Assembly: GCF_014773265.1 (NCBI RefSeq)
Contig: NZ_JACWMY010000014.1
Span: 1 to 64,000 of the forward strand
Reading direction: 5' to 3'
Origin: Mucilaginibacter pankratovii
GTDB taxonomy: Bacteria > Bacteroidota > Bacteroidia > Sphingobacteriales > Sphingobacteriaceae
Length of the DNA stretch: 64,000 nt
The notes beneath the pieces are model-generated. The model ran no database searches. It was not told the origin of the DNA and was given only the letters and a program-made list of their open reading frames with translations. Positions 1-7,734 of this stretch are shown piece after piece (position 1 is the first letter of the stretch; each line of letters begins with the position of its first letter). The translations under genes were made by a program, and so were the position numbers.

Positions 1-77
1 TGAACAACCTGCAACTTAAAGGCAAGGCTATAATCGCGCTGACTGCGCCGATCGCTTTGTTTTTTTCTTTCTTTCAT
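1..77 (-). CDS. IS3-type transposase OrfA, N-terminal fragment (cut by window edge)
   Basis: Reading the minus strand from an ATG at 77 gives 25 codons that run off the left edge. The peptide is very basic and polar at first (MKERKKQSDRR) and then has DYSLAFKLQVV, the opening of the first helix-turn-helix of IS3-family OrfA proteins as I know them. The remaining HTH and the downstream OrfB integrase would lie outside the window. The start is the first ATG in a stretch that otherwise looks like an IS end. The family call rests on a short peptide; whether the element is intact cannot be judged here. Confidence 0.6.
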   Translation of the reverse strand, partial: MKERKKQSDRRSQRDYSLAFKLQVV

Positions 78-117
78 ATAAGTCAACTTGGGTGTCAACT
101 TATTTCAGGACGGGACA
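1..117 (-). mobile_element. End of an insertion sequence (5' side of its transposase)
   Basis: Bases 78-117 separate the transposase start from the enolase terminator. They contain two close copies of AGTTGAC (minus strand) and end in TGTCCCGTCCTGAAATAAG read outward-in on the minus strand. This resembles an IS terminal inverted repeat starting TG. The outer boundary is placed near 117 by appearance only; the other end and the target duplication are outside the window. Confidence 0.45.
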
Positions 118-128
118 TCAGCAATAAA

Positions 129-153
129 AAAGCCCCGGCAAAACCGGGGCTTT
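129..153 (-). terminator. Rho-independent terminator of eno
   Basis: A 10-bp perfect stem, AAAGCCCCGG and its complement, encloses a CAAAA loop. On the minus strand it is followed by a T run (TTTTTATTGC). It lies about 40 bases past the eno stop codon. Confidence 0.8.
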
Positions 154-163
154 AAATATTTAT

Positions 164-190
164 CCTGCTCCCCCTTCAGGGGGTTGGGGG
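164..190. repeat. GC-rich palindromic repeat (CCCCCTTCAGGGGG family)
   Basis: CCCCCTTCAGGGGG followed by TTGGGGGG. The same unit, in either orientation, recurs at 33743-33771 and 33862-33892. It is a dispersed palindrome lying directly at a gene end each time. Confidence 0.7.
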
Positions 191-192
191 GC

Positions 193-1488
193 TTATTTCT
201 TTAAAAACTTAAAATCTTTACCAATAAAGCGTGCTGCAGAACCCAATTCTTCTTCGATACGCAATAACTGGTTGTATTTAGCGATCCTGTCTGAGCGTGA
301 TGCCGAACCGGTTTTGATCTGGCCACAGTTTAGGGCTACAGCTAAATCAGCAATGGTAACGTCCTCAGTTTCGCCGCTACGGTGGCTCATTACCGATGTA
401 TAACCGTTGGTTTGTGCCAAAGTAACTGCGTTGATGGTTTCGGTTAAGCTGCCTATCTGGTTTACTTTCACTAATATAGAGTTACCTGTATCGCTATCAA
501 TACCTTGTTGTAAACGTTTTACGTTGGTTACAAAAAGGTCATCGCCTACTAACTGCACTTTGCTGCCCAATTTTTCGGTTAATAATTTCCAGCCCGCCCA
601 GTCATCTTCTGCCATACCATCTTCAATAGAGATGATAGGGTATTTGCCTGCTAATTCGGCAAGGTATTCTACCTGCTCTTCGCTGGTGCGGATAGAGCCT
701 TTTTCGCCTTCAAATTTGGTGTAATCGTATTTGCCGTCTTTGTAAAACTCAGAAGCAGCACAGTCAAAAGCGATGAAAATATCAACACCTGGTTTGTAGC
801 CGGCTTTTTCAATCGCTTTCAGGATGGTTTCAACGCCATCTTCGGTACCATCAAAGGTTGGTGCAAAACCACCTTCGTCGCCCACTGCGGTAGAAAGGCC
901 GCGGTCGTGTAAGATCTTTTTAAGGTTGTGGAATACTTCGGTACCCCAGCGCAAGGCTTCAGAGAAAGAAGAAGCACCAACCGGCATGATCATGAATTCC
1001 TGGAAAGCGATAGGCGCATCAGAGTGCGAGCCACCGTTTACAATGTTCATCATCGGGATAGGAAGCGTGTTTGCATTTACACCGCCAATGTAGCGGTATA
1101 AAGGCTGGCGGCTTTCCTGCGCTGCAGCTTTAGCAACGGCTAAAGAAACACCAAGGATAGCATTAGCGCCAAGGTTGCCTTTGTTTTCGGTACCGTCAAG
1201 GTCTATCATGAGCTTGTCGATCAGGTTTTGCTCAAAAACGTCGATACCTTTCAGTTCGGCAGCAATTTTATCATTTACATTGGCAACGGCTTTTAAAACG
1301 CCTTTACCCATGTATACTTTTTTGTCATCATCGCGAAGCTCAACAGCTTCATGCATGCCGGTTGATGCACCAGAAGGTACTGCAGCACGGCCCAATGCGC
1401 CATTTTCGGTTAAAACATCTACCTCAATTGTAGGGTTACCGCGCGAATCAAGTATCTGGCGCGCATGAACATCAATTATTAAGCTCAT
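193..1488 (-). CDS. eno: Enolase
   Basis: 431 residues, full length for a bacterial enolase. It converts 2-phosphoglycerate to phosphoenolpyruvate in the cytoplasm, Mg-dependent. The N-terminal domain starts SLIIDVHARQILDSRGNPT with the usual RGNPT segment; the barrel has the loop GASTGMHEAVELRD, the metal ligand region AFDCAASEF, SIEDGMAEDDW and GDDLFVTN, the catalytic-lysine segment LVKVNQIGSLTET and the SHRSGETED motif. The start gives the standard MSLIIDV opening. It is alone on its strand segment, with its own terminator at 129-153. Nothing is odd except the nearby IS end. Confidence 0.98.
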   Translation of the reverse strand: MSLIIDVHARQILDSRGNPTIEVDVLTENGALGRAAVPSGASTGMHEAVELRDDDKKVYMGKGVLKAVANVNDKIAAELKGIDVFEQNLIDKLMIDLDGTENKGNLGANAILGVSLAVAKAAAQESRQPLYRYIGGVNANTLPIPMMNIVNGGSHSDAPIAFQEFMIMPVGASSFSEALRWGTEVFHNLKKILHDRGLSTAVGDEGGFAPTFDGTEDGVETILKAIEKAGYKPGVDIFIAFDCAASEFYKDGKYDYTKFEGEKGSIRTSEEQVEYLAELAGKYPIISIEDGMAEDDWAGWKLLTEKLGSKVQLVGDDLFVTNVKRLQQGIDSDTGNSILVKVNQIGSLTETINAVTLAQTNGYTSVMSHRSGETEDVTIADLAVALNCGQIKTGSASRSDRIAKYNQLLRIEEELGSAARFIGKDFKFLKK

Positions 1489-1593
1489 AATTTATTTATT
1501 GTTGTATTTTTTGGATTACTATACTAATTTGGTCGGCTAAGTTAAGCGCAAAATCAGCAAATCGCAACGTAAATTTTGTATTTGTAATCATTA

Positions 1594-2325
1594 TTAGTCA
1601 ACTGTGGTAGGGATATGCTCCTTCGGCTTGGTGTTTTTGCGGTTTATGCGATACATAACTGTTATGGCCAGGTTGTTTTTGCCGCCGGCAGTAGTCAGGC
1701 TGTAGTTATATTGGTCGAGGTAGCCGGCCTGCACGCTTAACGACTTATCAAACTGGTAGCCAAACGCTGCCGAAAAACGGTTCCGCTCGAAGTGCGGCGC
1801 TTTATTGTTGAGGAAGATCTCATCAAATACCGATATGAAGAAAGTTTTAGCCTGTATCTTTTTGTGATTTAACGGTACAACCAGGTTAAGGCGGTAACGG
1901 AAACGGTTTCGGTAGATACCGTTAAGCCAGCGCTGTTCGGCGCGGTAGCGGTGTTCTATTTTTATCCTCTCTAAAAAGGAGTTGATCGTCAGCTGTTCCC
2001 ACATCCTAAACTCTTTTACCGTTGGTGGCCCATCAAGGTCATTATAATCATAAGTAATATAGCGGCCTGTACCAATAAGTGCGCTGTAGTTCTTAGCAAT
2101 ATCATAGCTAACACCACCCTTGGTTTCGTAGTAAAAAAATTGATTAAAAAAAGTATTGCTGCGTGCCTGCAGTTCTACATAGCCCCCCCAACGGTGTGTG
2201 CTGTCGCCGGGTAAAACTACGGTGGCAATTCCCCAGGTGCCTGTTTTATTGTTTTGCGCATTTGCAGTACTGAATGAAAGCACCATCATGAGGGTAAATA
2301 GTATAAGGGCGGTATTTTTTAACAT
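1594..2325 (-). CDS. DUF2490 family outer-membrane-like protein
   Basis: 243 residues with a cleavable signal peptide (hydrophobic residues 4-20, then SFSTANAQ). The rest has alternating aromatic and polar strands (FFNQFFYYETKGGVSY, RTRYRLN-like segments, a final NLAITVMYRIN) as in small outer-membrane beta barrels. The pattern GYVELQARSN, EQRW and a tyrosine/arginine-rich barrel fits DUF2490, a family of unknown function common in Bacteroidota. It is monocistronic. Four phased AATGTTA boxes lie 37-86 bases upstream of its start and could control it. The DUF assignment is from memory of the family, so moderate certainty. Confidence 0.75.
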   Translation of the reverse strand: MLKNTALILFTLMMVLSFSTANAQNNKTGTWGIATVVLPGDSTHRWGGYVELQARSNTFFNQFFYYETKGGVSYDIAKNYSALIGTGRYITYDYNDLDGPPTVKEFRMWEQLTINSFLERIKIEHRYRAEQRWLNGIYRNRFRYRLNLVVPLNHKKIQAKTFFISVFDEIFLNNKAPHFERNRFSAAFGYQFDKSLSVQAGYLDQYNYSLTTAGGKNNLAITVMYRINRKNTKPKEHIPTTVD

Positions 2326-2361
2326 TTATTTAATATTATTTTAATGCAAATGTATTTCCAT

Positions 2362-2411
2362 AATGTTATTTCAATGTTAACATTATTAATATTAATGTTA
2401 TTATAATGTTA
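2362..2411. promoter_or_regulatory. Four phased AATGTTA boxes upstream of the DUF2490 gene
   Basis: AATGTTA occurs at 2362, 2373, 2394 and 2405, with start-to-start distances 11, 21 and 11 bases, that is on one face of the helix. The second copy is part of the perfect palindrome AATGTTAACATT. The array sits in AT-rich DNA between divergent genes. An operator role is inferred from the spacing alone. Confidence 0.4.
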
Positions 2412-2522
2412 AGAATTGGTTTTTAAATTGATGTTTGGATAATCGATCTGCGGTTATTCCATGGCTTGTTTCACCCCGCAACCTGTCGCCTATGCACCTC
2501 ACTCAAATTCAATACCCTGCCG

Positions 2523-2530
2523 TAGTTTTG
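2523..2530 (+). promoter_or_regulatory. Bacteroidota -7 box before the ABM-domain gene
   Basis: TAGTTTTG matches TAnnTTTG and lies 22 bases before the ATG at 2553. Confidence 0.45.
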
Positions 2531-2552
2531 GTATAAATCAAAACATGCAGGT

Positions 2553-2855
2553 ATGAAACATTCCATTATCCAATACACCGTAAAAGAAGGGCGCGCCACC
2601 GAGAACGAGGATTTAATTAAAGATGTATTTACCCAGCTACAGGAGAGTAAACCTGATGGCATAGAATATGTAGTGTATAAAACCGGCGACAGTTCTTTTA
2701 TGCACATGATATCCTTTGACAGCGATGGCGCTAACGCGGCGTTTACAGAAATGCCCGCCTTTAAAGCATTTAGGGCTGCATTAAAAGAGCGTATAGAAAA
2801 CCCGCCTGCCCGCATGGAAGTAAGCCAGGTGGGAAATTATCAACAAAATAATTGA
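2553..2855 (+). CDS. Antibiotic-biosynthesis-monooxygenase (ABM) fold protein
   Basis: 100 residues. The pattern MKHSIIQYTVKEGRATENEDLIKDVFTQL, then YVVYKTGDSSFMHMISFD, and a C-terminal AFTEMPAFKAFRAALKERIENPP is typical of single-domain ferredoxin-like ABM proteins (dimeric alpha-beta barrels). Such proteins include quinol monooxygenases and heme-degrading enzymes, but most single-domain members have no proven substrate, and no catalytic residue here settles it. It has a -7 box upstream and a strong bidirectional terminator downstream, so it is monocistronic. A second ABM-like protein is at 32986. Confidence 0.7.
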   Translation: MKHSIIQYTVKEGRATENEDLIKDVFTQLQESKPDGIEYVVYKTGDSSFMHMISFDSDGANAAFTEMPAFKAFRAALKERIENPPARMEVSQVGNYQQNN

Positions 2856-2884
2856 AACATGGAAACCCAAGAAATTGCGATACA

Positions 2885-2916
2885 AAAAGAGGGAGCCGTA
2901 TCGGACTCCCTCTTTT
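2885..2916. terminator. Bidirectional terminator between convergent genes
   Basis: AAAAGAGGGAG and CTCCCTCTTTT pair around a 10-base loop, with T runs on both strands. It serves the plus gene ending at 2855 and the minus ABC permease ending at 2957. Confidence 0.8.
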
Positions 2917-2956
2917 ATTATCTCTTGATTCTTACAGTCTTAATTCTATCTTCTCC

Positions 2957-4126
2957 CTATTCCCATTTAAAGGTTTTCACAGCAACGGCGTAAACACCTA
3001 TCCCCCATAACAGCAGGATGAAGAGCTGGTGGGTTACATCGCCCAGGCCGGCACCTTCAAAGGCAACCTTGCGCATGGCGTTGTTGAGGTGTGTTAGCGG
3101 CAACGCGTTACTCACGTACTGCAGCCATTTTGGGAAAGCCGTAACCGAAAAGAAGGTGCCCGATAACAAAAATTGCGGCAGCGTAATGATGTTTGAGAGC
3201 GGGGGCACCGTGCTTTCGTTTTTGGCGATGCCGGATACCGTAAACCCGAAGCCCATAAATATAATAAGCCCGATAGCCGACAGGACGAGCATATTCAATA
3301 CTGTAACTATACCATGGATCAGCGTAAAGCCAAACATAAAATGCCCCACCATAATAATGAATGTAGCGCCTAATAATGAAAAGGTGAGCCTCGCAAGCGC
3401 TTCGCCCAGTACAATACTGTAGCGTTTAACAGGCGTTGCAAAAAAGCGTTTAATTACCAGCGTAAGCCTTAAGCTGATGAACACGAAGGCGGTACCAAAA
3501 ACCCCGCTGCTGAGTAATGAGAAACCCAACTGGCCGGGGAGGATAAAATCGATGTATTTATAAGCGCGGCCGGTTATAGTGGTTTCCTTCACTTCGGCAA
3601 GTACAGGGAAGTGGTCGAGACTTATTTTTTTACGGAATGTTTCGTTGATGTTATTTAAAATATTGACCAATACAGATTGCAATATAGCTCCTTTAGATGA
3701 TGCTTTTGTGTATTGCACATTCACCGTATAGGGCGCTTTCTGATTGTTGCCGAGCGCTGATAGGGGCGGATACAAAGTCATAGCCCCGTTTTTGTTTTTC
3801 TGAATATTCAGAATTGCGTCTATAGAGCCTTTGGAAAGGTCAGCTTTCATATCCTCGGCAGATTGCGTGGTAATGAGGTTTATGATCTTCACTTTCTTTA
3901 GCGCAACGTATACCGGGCTAAGCGTATCGCTGCCCTTAGCCACGCCCACATCTACAGCAACCCCGCCGCTTCCAATATTGGCGAATACCAAAATAAATAT
4001 CAGCGGGAAAGCCAAACTAAACACCACCGCCGAAGGGCTGCGGATGATAGAACGGAAACTTGCTTTGGCAATGGCCAGCGTTGCACGGGTGTTACTATAG
4101 TTGTTCATTAGTTCGGGGTGGTTCAA
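2957..4126 (-). CDS. ABC-2 type transporter permease
   Basis: 389 residues. One membrane span near residues 28-50 (SAVVFSLAFPLIFILVFANIG) is followed by an extracytoplasmic domain of about 150 residues. Five or so spans follow in the C-terminal half (LGFSLLSSGVFGTAFVFISL, LGATFIIMVGHFMFGFTLIH and others), ending in the family segment FLLSGTFFSVTAFPKWLQYVSNALPLTHL. This is the ABC2_membrane_3 (YhaP/LinB-like) type of exporter permease. It acts with the ATPase encoded just upstream (start 4974), 83 bases away. Substrate unknown; drugs, lipids or polysaccharide are all possible for this class. Confidence 0.88.
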   Translation of the reverse strand: MNHPELMNNYSNTRATLAIAKASFRSIIRSPSAVVFSLAFPLIFILVFANIGSGGVAVDVGVAKGSDTLSPVYVALKKVKIINLITTQSAEDMKADLSKGSIDAILNIQKNKNGAMTLYPPLSALGNNQKAPYTVNVQYTKASSKGAILQSVLVNILNNINETFRKKISLDHFPVLAEVKETTITGRAYKYIDFILPGQLGFSLLSSGVFGTAFVFISLRLTLVIKRFFATPVKRYSIVLGEALARLTFSLLGATFIIMVGHFMFGFTLIHGIVTVLNMLVLSAIGLIIFMGFGFTVSGIAKNESTVPPLSNIITLPQFLLSGTFFSVTAFPKWLQYVSNALPLTHLNNAMRKVAFEGAGLGDVTHQLFILLLWGIGVYAVAVKTFKWE

Positions 4127-4206
4127 TAGTTCATTTGTTCAATAGTTCAATAGTTCATTAGTCCTTTAGCGGCGCTTGCAAACTGCTAACCGCCAACTGC
4201 AAACTG
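4101..4206. repeat. Degenerate short-word repeats between the two ABC genes
   Basis: 4101-4162 holds repeated AGTTCA/TTCAATAGTTCA words (at least five GTTCA units). 4175-4206 holds GCAAACTGC words (TTGCAAACTGC, CAACTGCAAACTG). The GCAAACTGC class reappears in inverse orientation at 32658-32700. They are noncoding. Confidence 0.55.
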
Positions 4207-4209
4207 TGC

Positions 4210-4974
4210 TTACCCTTCCCGCCATTCCTTCCCCGTCAGGTTGATGAAAACATCCTCCAGGTTGGCATCTTTTACTTGTTTTTTGCGTTCGAAACCGCTT
4301 TCTAACAGTTTATCTATAAAATGGTCGGGGGTATCTATACCTACAATATGGCCGCCGTCTACGAAGGCTACGCGGTCGCAAAGCACCTCGGCTTCGTCCA
4401 TGTAGTGGGTGGTGATCACCACGGTAGTGCCCGCATCGCGGATCTCACGGATCAGGTCCCAAAGGTTGCGGCGGGCCTGCGGGTCGAGGCCGGTGGTGGG
4501 CTCGTCTAAAAATATAATACGCGGGTTGTTTATTAAGGTGGTAGCAATGGAAAAGCGCTGCTTTTGCCCGCCGGAAAGTTCCTTGTATTTGGCTTTTGCC
4601 TTATCGGTAAGGGCAACTTTTTCCAGCATTTCCATTGGCGTTTTAGTGACACCGTATAAGCCGCAGAACAACGAGATGAGCTCTGAGAGATTGAGGTTTG
4701 GGTAATAGCCCGCCGCCTGCAGCTGCACACCTATTATTTTTTTAATGCTATCGGCATCCTTATCTATCGAAAATCCGTCAACCGTAACCTCGCCCGATGT
4801 TTTATCGCGCAGGGTTTCGATGATCTCCAGTGTGGTGGTTTTACCGGCACCGTTTGGGCCGAGGAGGCCGAAGATCTCGCCCTCGTAAACCTCAAAGCTG
4901 ATGCACTTTACAGCAGCGAAATCGCCGTAGTTTTTGGTGAGATTATTAACCGTAATAATAGGTTGTTTTGCCAT
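4210..4974 (-). CDS. ABC transporter ATP-binding protein
   Basis: 254 residues from the ATG at 4974 (MAKQPIITVNNLTKNYG). A further ATG at 5010 adds 12 residues that look like leader sequence, so the inner start is preferred. Walker A is GLLGPNGAGKTTT, the signature motif is LSGGQKQR, Walker B is IIFLDEPTTGLDP with the catalytic Glu, and the H-loop is VITTHYMDEAE. The Q-loop region is IGVQLQAAGYY. It powers the ABC-2 permease encoded downstream; together they form a simple exporter. The C-terminal LEDVFINLTGKEWREG is typical of this subfamily. Confidence 0.95.
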   Translation of the reverse strand: MAKQPIITVNNLTKNYGDFAAVKCISFEVYEGEIFGLLGPNGAGKTTTLEIIETLRDKTSGEVTVDGFSIDKDADSIKKIIGVQLQAAGYYPNLNLSELISLFCGLYGVTKTPMEMLEKVALTDKAKAKYKELSGGQKQRFSIATTLINNPRIIFLDEPTTGLDPQARRNLWDLIREIRDAGTTVVITTHYMDEAEVLCDRVAFVDGGHIVGIDTPDHFIDKLLESGFERKKQVKDANLEDVFINLTGKEWREG

Positions 4975-5122
4975 ACCGTAAATATAGCAACGGATTTGGT
5001 GGATTTGCACACGGCATAGTGCTTAGCGCATTAAAATTTGATTAGATTTTGCAGTGGATAAAATTGGCTGCGTGTGATAGTGGAGAGGAATGAAAAAAAC
5101 GCTATTATAAACTGCTTTTTAG

Positions 5123-5173
5123 GCTTGTTCGCGTTCGGCATGGCGCCCGAACAGCCCGAACAAGCCCGAACAC
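5123..5173. repeat. Dispersed 50-bp GTTCG element, copy A
   Basis: Begins GCTTGTTCGCGTTCG and continues into tandem CGAACAGCC/CGAACAAGCC units. A nearly identical copy lies at 18885-18936. GCTTGTTCG can pair with CGAACAAGC inside the element, so it can fold as a hairpin. Confidence 0.8.
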
Positions 5174-5197
5174 GATAAATTCGTCCTAAAAGCAATT

Positions 5198-5251
5198 GCG
5201 CCGTTAGGTGCAATCCTTAACAAATTGGCTAAGGATAGCACCTAACGGCGC
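5198..5251. repeat. Inverted repeat with arms GCGCCGTTAGGTGC / GCACCTAACGGCGC
   Basis: Left arm 5198-5218 (GCGCCGTTAGGTGCAATCCTT) and right arm 5231-5251 pair around a 12-base AT-rich loop, with one base mismatch or bulge inside the stem. A smaller palindrome, GCTCCTAACGGAGC, follows at about 5287-5300. There is no T tail on either side strong enough to call a terminator. Together with copy A of the GTTCG element, these repeats fill most of the gap 4975-5334. Confidence 0.75.
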
Positions 5252-5334
5252 ATAAGATATTGTTCGTTGTTTGCTACAAAGCGGTTGCTCCTAACGGAGC
5301 AAGTAGGAAAAGAGAACAGGTTATGTTTGTGTTT

Positions 5335-5546
5335 TTACTTCCCGCCCTTCTTCAGTTCGCTTTCAGATTTCAGCAATTGCTGCCGTTGCTTTGTTTTATT
5401 TCGAAGGCCGGCTCATCGGTACTGGCCTGGCGTTTTACTTTTGTGCCTTTTATGGTTTTGATAACAGGTTGGGTATGCTTCTTTTCTATTTTACCTTCAG
5501 CTTCAGATGCGCCCCATTGCCAGTTTACGGTATCTCCCTTTTTCAT
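5335..5546 (-). pseudogene. Frameshifted Hva1/TUDOR (DUF2945) small protein
   Basis: The minus-strand ATG at 5546 opens MKKGDTVNWQWGASEAEGK, continues through IKTIKGTKVKRQASTDEPAFEIKQSNG, and then meets a TGA after 58 codons. Moving the frame after the Gly codon (5388-5390) by one base gives QQLLKSESELKKGGK and a TAA at 5335. The join reproduces the usual ~70-residue hypervirulence-associated TUDOR domain family, which ends in a K-S-E-x-E-L-like helix. The total is 212 bases, exactly one short of 71 codons. It is either a genuine one-base deletion or a sequencing error. The family is small, cytoplasmic and of unclear function. Confidence 0.7.
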
Positions 5547-5589
5547 GTTAATTGTTTTTGCCGGGGATAAAGCAATATGCCTGCCCAGT

Positions 5590-5685
5590 TTAGCAGGTTA
5601 AGCAACCTATGCTGATAACTACCACAGCGGTAACTACAAGGGCTATCATTGAGTAAAGTGAAGGTATGGTAAGCGACGTTGTCAT
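5590..5685 (-). CDS. Possible 31-residue membrane peptide
   Basis: An ATG at 5685 opens MTTSLTIPSLYSMIALVVTAV, and the peptide continues VVISIGCLTC to a TAA. It has a single hydrophobic segment and a C-terminal CLTC. It lies 43 bases upstream of the Hva1-like gene on the same strand. No family is recognised, and short hydrophobic frames arise by chance, so this is tentative. Confidence 0.3.
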   Translation of the reverse strand: MTTSLTIPSLYSMIALVVTAVVVISIGCLTC

Positions 5686-5988
5686 GATGTTTTTTGTGTT
5701 GTTTTACAGTACAAAGGTGCATCAGCGGGCAAAAATCGTTTAGCGTTATTAGGCGAAGTAGCGCAAAATGTCGGTGAATGGATTTGTAGGAGGAATGAGC
5801 GGGGCAGACGCTATCGGTGAATGGAGCGCGTGTCGGTAAGCGGCGTTTTTTGGTGTGCGAATGCGCCGCACGTTGTTTACCGAAGGAAGATTAACAGGCG
5901 GCGCTACATAAAAAATCCGCATAGCCGTTTGGTTATAGACTATGCGGAAGTGCAATGGTTTATTTTAACCGGCTAAAATAACCGGGAC
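5686..5988. other. 303-base intergenic stretch, terminator only
   Basis: Apart from the terminator at 5910-5948 no convincing gene is seen. The minus frame 5749-5955 has no recognisable motif, and its composition (many Pro and Ala, clustered basic residues) looks like noise. Confidence 0.5.
5910..5948 (-). terminator. Terminator of the siderophore-interacting protein gene
   Basis: Stem TCCGCATAG (5916-5924) with CTATGCGGA (5940-5948), loop 15 bases, followed on the minus strand by TTTTTTA. It lies about 40 bases past the stop at 5989. Confidence 0.75.
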
Positions 5989-6702
5989 TTAATTCCAAAA
6001 ACCCTGCGTTTTAATTTGTGAGGATGGATACCCCAGCTGTTTTAACAGTTTGCGTAATTCGCTCACCATGGTGTTGTTGCCGGCAAGGTAAAACACAGTG
6101 TGCGCCATATCGTAGTGCTGCTGTATTACCCACTGGATAATACTGTGGTGCCCGTATACATCGTTCCGTTCGATAGGCTGCAGGGGCGACCAAAAATACT
6201 CCTCGAATAATTTGCGGTGGTGCGGGTTGGCTATAAGCACCGCGCCCGAAAAGCGTGCCCTTGGTATCACCATTTGCTGCAGGGCAAGCATATGCCCCAT
6301 GCTGCTTTCATCGCCCAGCGCAATAATGGCCGATGTGCTTTGCGGCGCGTGGCGGGTACTGCCTATTTTAAGGTAATGCACGGTATCGTCTTTTTTTAAG
6401 GCGGCCGCCCATTTGCTGCCGGGCCCTTTGTGTGCGGCATCAATGTATAGTGTGCAGGTATGTGTTTCGGCGTCCCAGCCGCTTGGGGTATAATCGCGGT
6501 AGGTGAGGTTATCCACTTTAAATTTAATGTAGGGGATCTCCTGCCAGCTTTGTACATCGGCATGGGGCAGGTAAAGGTCTATCTCTATCATTGTGGCGGG
6601 TTCCCAGTGGCGCACTTCCAGCACACGGCCGCTTTGCAGCAGCCGGTTTTCCAGCAGGCGGCCTGCCCTGGCTTTTAGTTTATGTAAGGTAGATGTTTGC
6701 AT
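5989..6702 (-). CDS. Siderophore-interacting protein (FAD-dependent ferric reductase-like)
   Basis: 237 residues. The N-terminal FAD-binding barrel carries the flavin motif YRDYTP (R-x-Y-T/S type) near residue 70 and the phosphate-binding GPGSKWA; the C-terminal NAD(P)H domain begins with IIALGDESSMGHM. This is the SIP/ViuB family, which reduces ferric siderophores in the cytoplasm or at the membrane. It lacks a signal peptide. The AraC regulator gene directly upstream on the same strand (start 7631, stop 6780, gap 77 bases) suggests a small co-regulated unit. No siderophore biosynthesis or uptake gene is adjacent, so the natural substrate is unknown. Confidence 0.88.
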   Translation of the reverse strand: MQTSTLHKLKARAGRLLENRLLQSGRVLEVRHWEPATMIEIDLYLPHADVQSWQEIPYIKFKVDNLTYRDYTPSGWDAETHTCTLYIDAAHKGPGSKWAAALKKDDTVHYLKIGSTRHAPQSTSAIIALGDESSMGHMLALQQMVIPRARFSGAVLIANPHHRKLFEEYFWSPLQPIERNDVYGHHSIIQWVIQQHYDMAHTVFYLAGNNTMVSELRKLLKQLGYPSSQIKTQGFWN

Positions 6703-6779
6703 AGGTGTGATATTTTAATATCACAAAGAAAGGCAAGTATGTGCCCGGAAGCAATGGCCGCTTTGGGGTAATGATTGGA

Positions 6780-7631
6780 CTATTTACGGTAATGCCTGCG
6801 AAATTCCAGCGGGGTAAGGTTGGCCGTGCGTTTAAAGATCCGGGAGAAATAGGTAGGATCCTCATATCCGAGGGTATGGGCTATTTCTTTGGTATTCATT
6901 TCGCTATAGTACAAAAGGCGTTTGGCTTCCAGCACCACTTCCTGCGTTATCCAGTAGCTAACCGTCATACCAGTAGTTTTTTTGAGGGCCTCGTTCAGGT
7001 ACGATTCTGATACATTCAATTGCGCAGCGTAAGCCGAGGGGCTTTTTATGGTGCGCATATTTTCGGTAAGTATTTTTTTGAATTGCTGCGCCAACTGTGC
7101 CGGCCGCGACAACTGTTGCCTGTTACTGTTAGCCGTACAAAAACAGCTGGCGGCTATCCCCAAAAAAGATTGCAATAATGAATGTATTACAGGCAGGTAA
7201 AAAGGGTCTTCTTCGTTACTTTGATATTTGTTTTCCAGCAAGCTCAACACCGTATGGAATTCTTCTAATTGCTGCGGGCTTAATGGAAAGGGTTGTTGCA
7301 GTTGTAAATGGCCTTCAAATACCATGCGGTAATCGGGCGCTATCAATGGTGTATCTACGGCAATAAACCAGCCATCGCCCAGGTTATACCGCGTGGGGTG
7401 ATGCACCTGGCCGGGCAAAAGGTAAAACAAGGAACTTTCTGCAAAATGCATTTCATGGAAATCGACCATGAGGGATGCGCTGCCTTCTCTCAATACAAAA
7501 AATATGTAATGATCATCCCGGTGTACGCCAAGTTTCTCCACATCTTTTGAGTGTGCACCCGGTACAAAATGGCGGATATCCAGGCCGCTGTTGGCCCTGT
7601 CCTGTATCTTATGTACCGGGATATCTTTCAT
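6780..7631 (-). CDS. AraC-family transcriptional regulator
   Basis: 283 residues. The N-terminal half is a cupin-like sensor (DDHYIFFVLREGSASLMVDFHEM, LLPGQVHHP). The C-terminal ~100 residues have two helix-turn-helix units: the first around SPSAYAAQLNVSESYLNEALKK, the second in the family signature TKEIAHTLGYEDPTYFSRIFKR. It probably controls the siderophore-interacting protein gene encoded next; that is inference from position. The sensed ligand is unknown. Confidence 0.92.
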   Translation of the reverse strand: MKDIPVHKIQDRANSGLDIRHFVPGAHSKDVEKLGVHRDDHYIFFVLREGSASLMVDFHEMHFAESSLFYLLPGQVHHPTRYNLGDGWFIAVDTPLIAPDYRMVFEGHLQLQQPFPLSPQQLEEFHTVLSLLENKYQSNEEDPFYLPVIHSLLQSFLGIAASCFCTANSNRQQLSRPAQLAQQFKKILTENMRTIKSPSAYAAQLNVSESYLNEALKKTTGMTVSYWITQEVVLEAKRLLYYSEMNTKEIAHTLGYEDPTYFSRIFKRTANLTPLEFRRHYRK

Positions 7632-7734
7632 GTTGGCGGCAAAGTAATTTATTTGGACTGAATTATCGGGTATGCAATGAGAGTTTCTTCCGATTTTTAG
7701 TCTTGATTCTTGCTTCTTATCTCTTGTTTCTCAG

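Noticed and set aside
2859..2993. 44-codon plus-strand frame METQEIAIQ... after the ABM-like gene
   Set aside because: It runs through the terminator hairpin and into the 3' end of the ABC permease; no domain.
5260..5601. 113-codon plus-strand hydrophobic frame
   Set aside because: It is the complement of the frameshifted Hva1/TUDOR gene, which explains the sequence better.
5749..5955. 68-codon minus-strand frame after the siderophore-interacting protein gene
   Set aside because: No motif, covers the terminator, and begins far from any promoter box.
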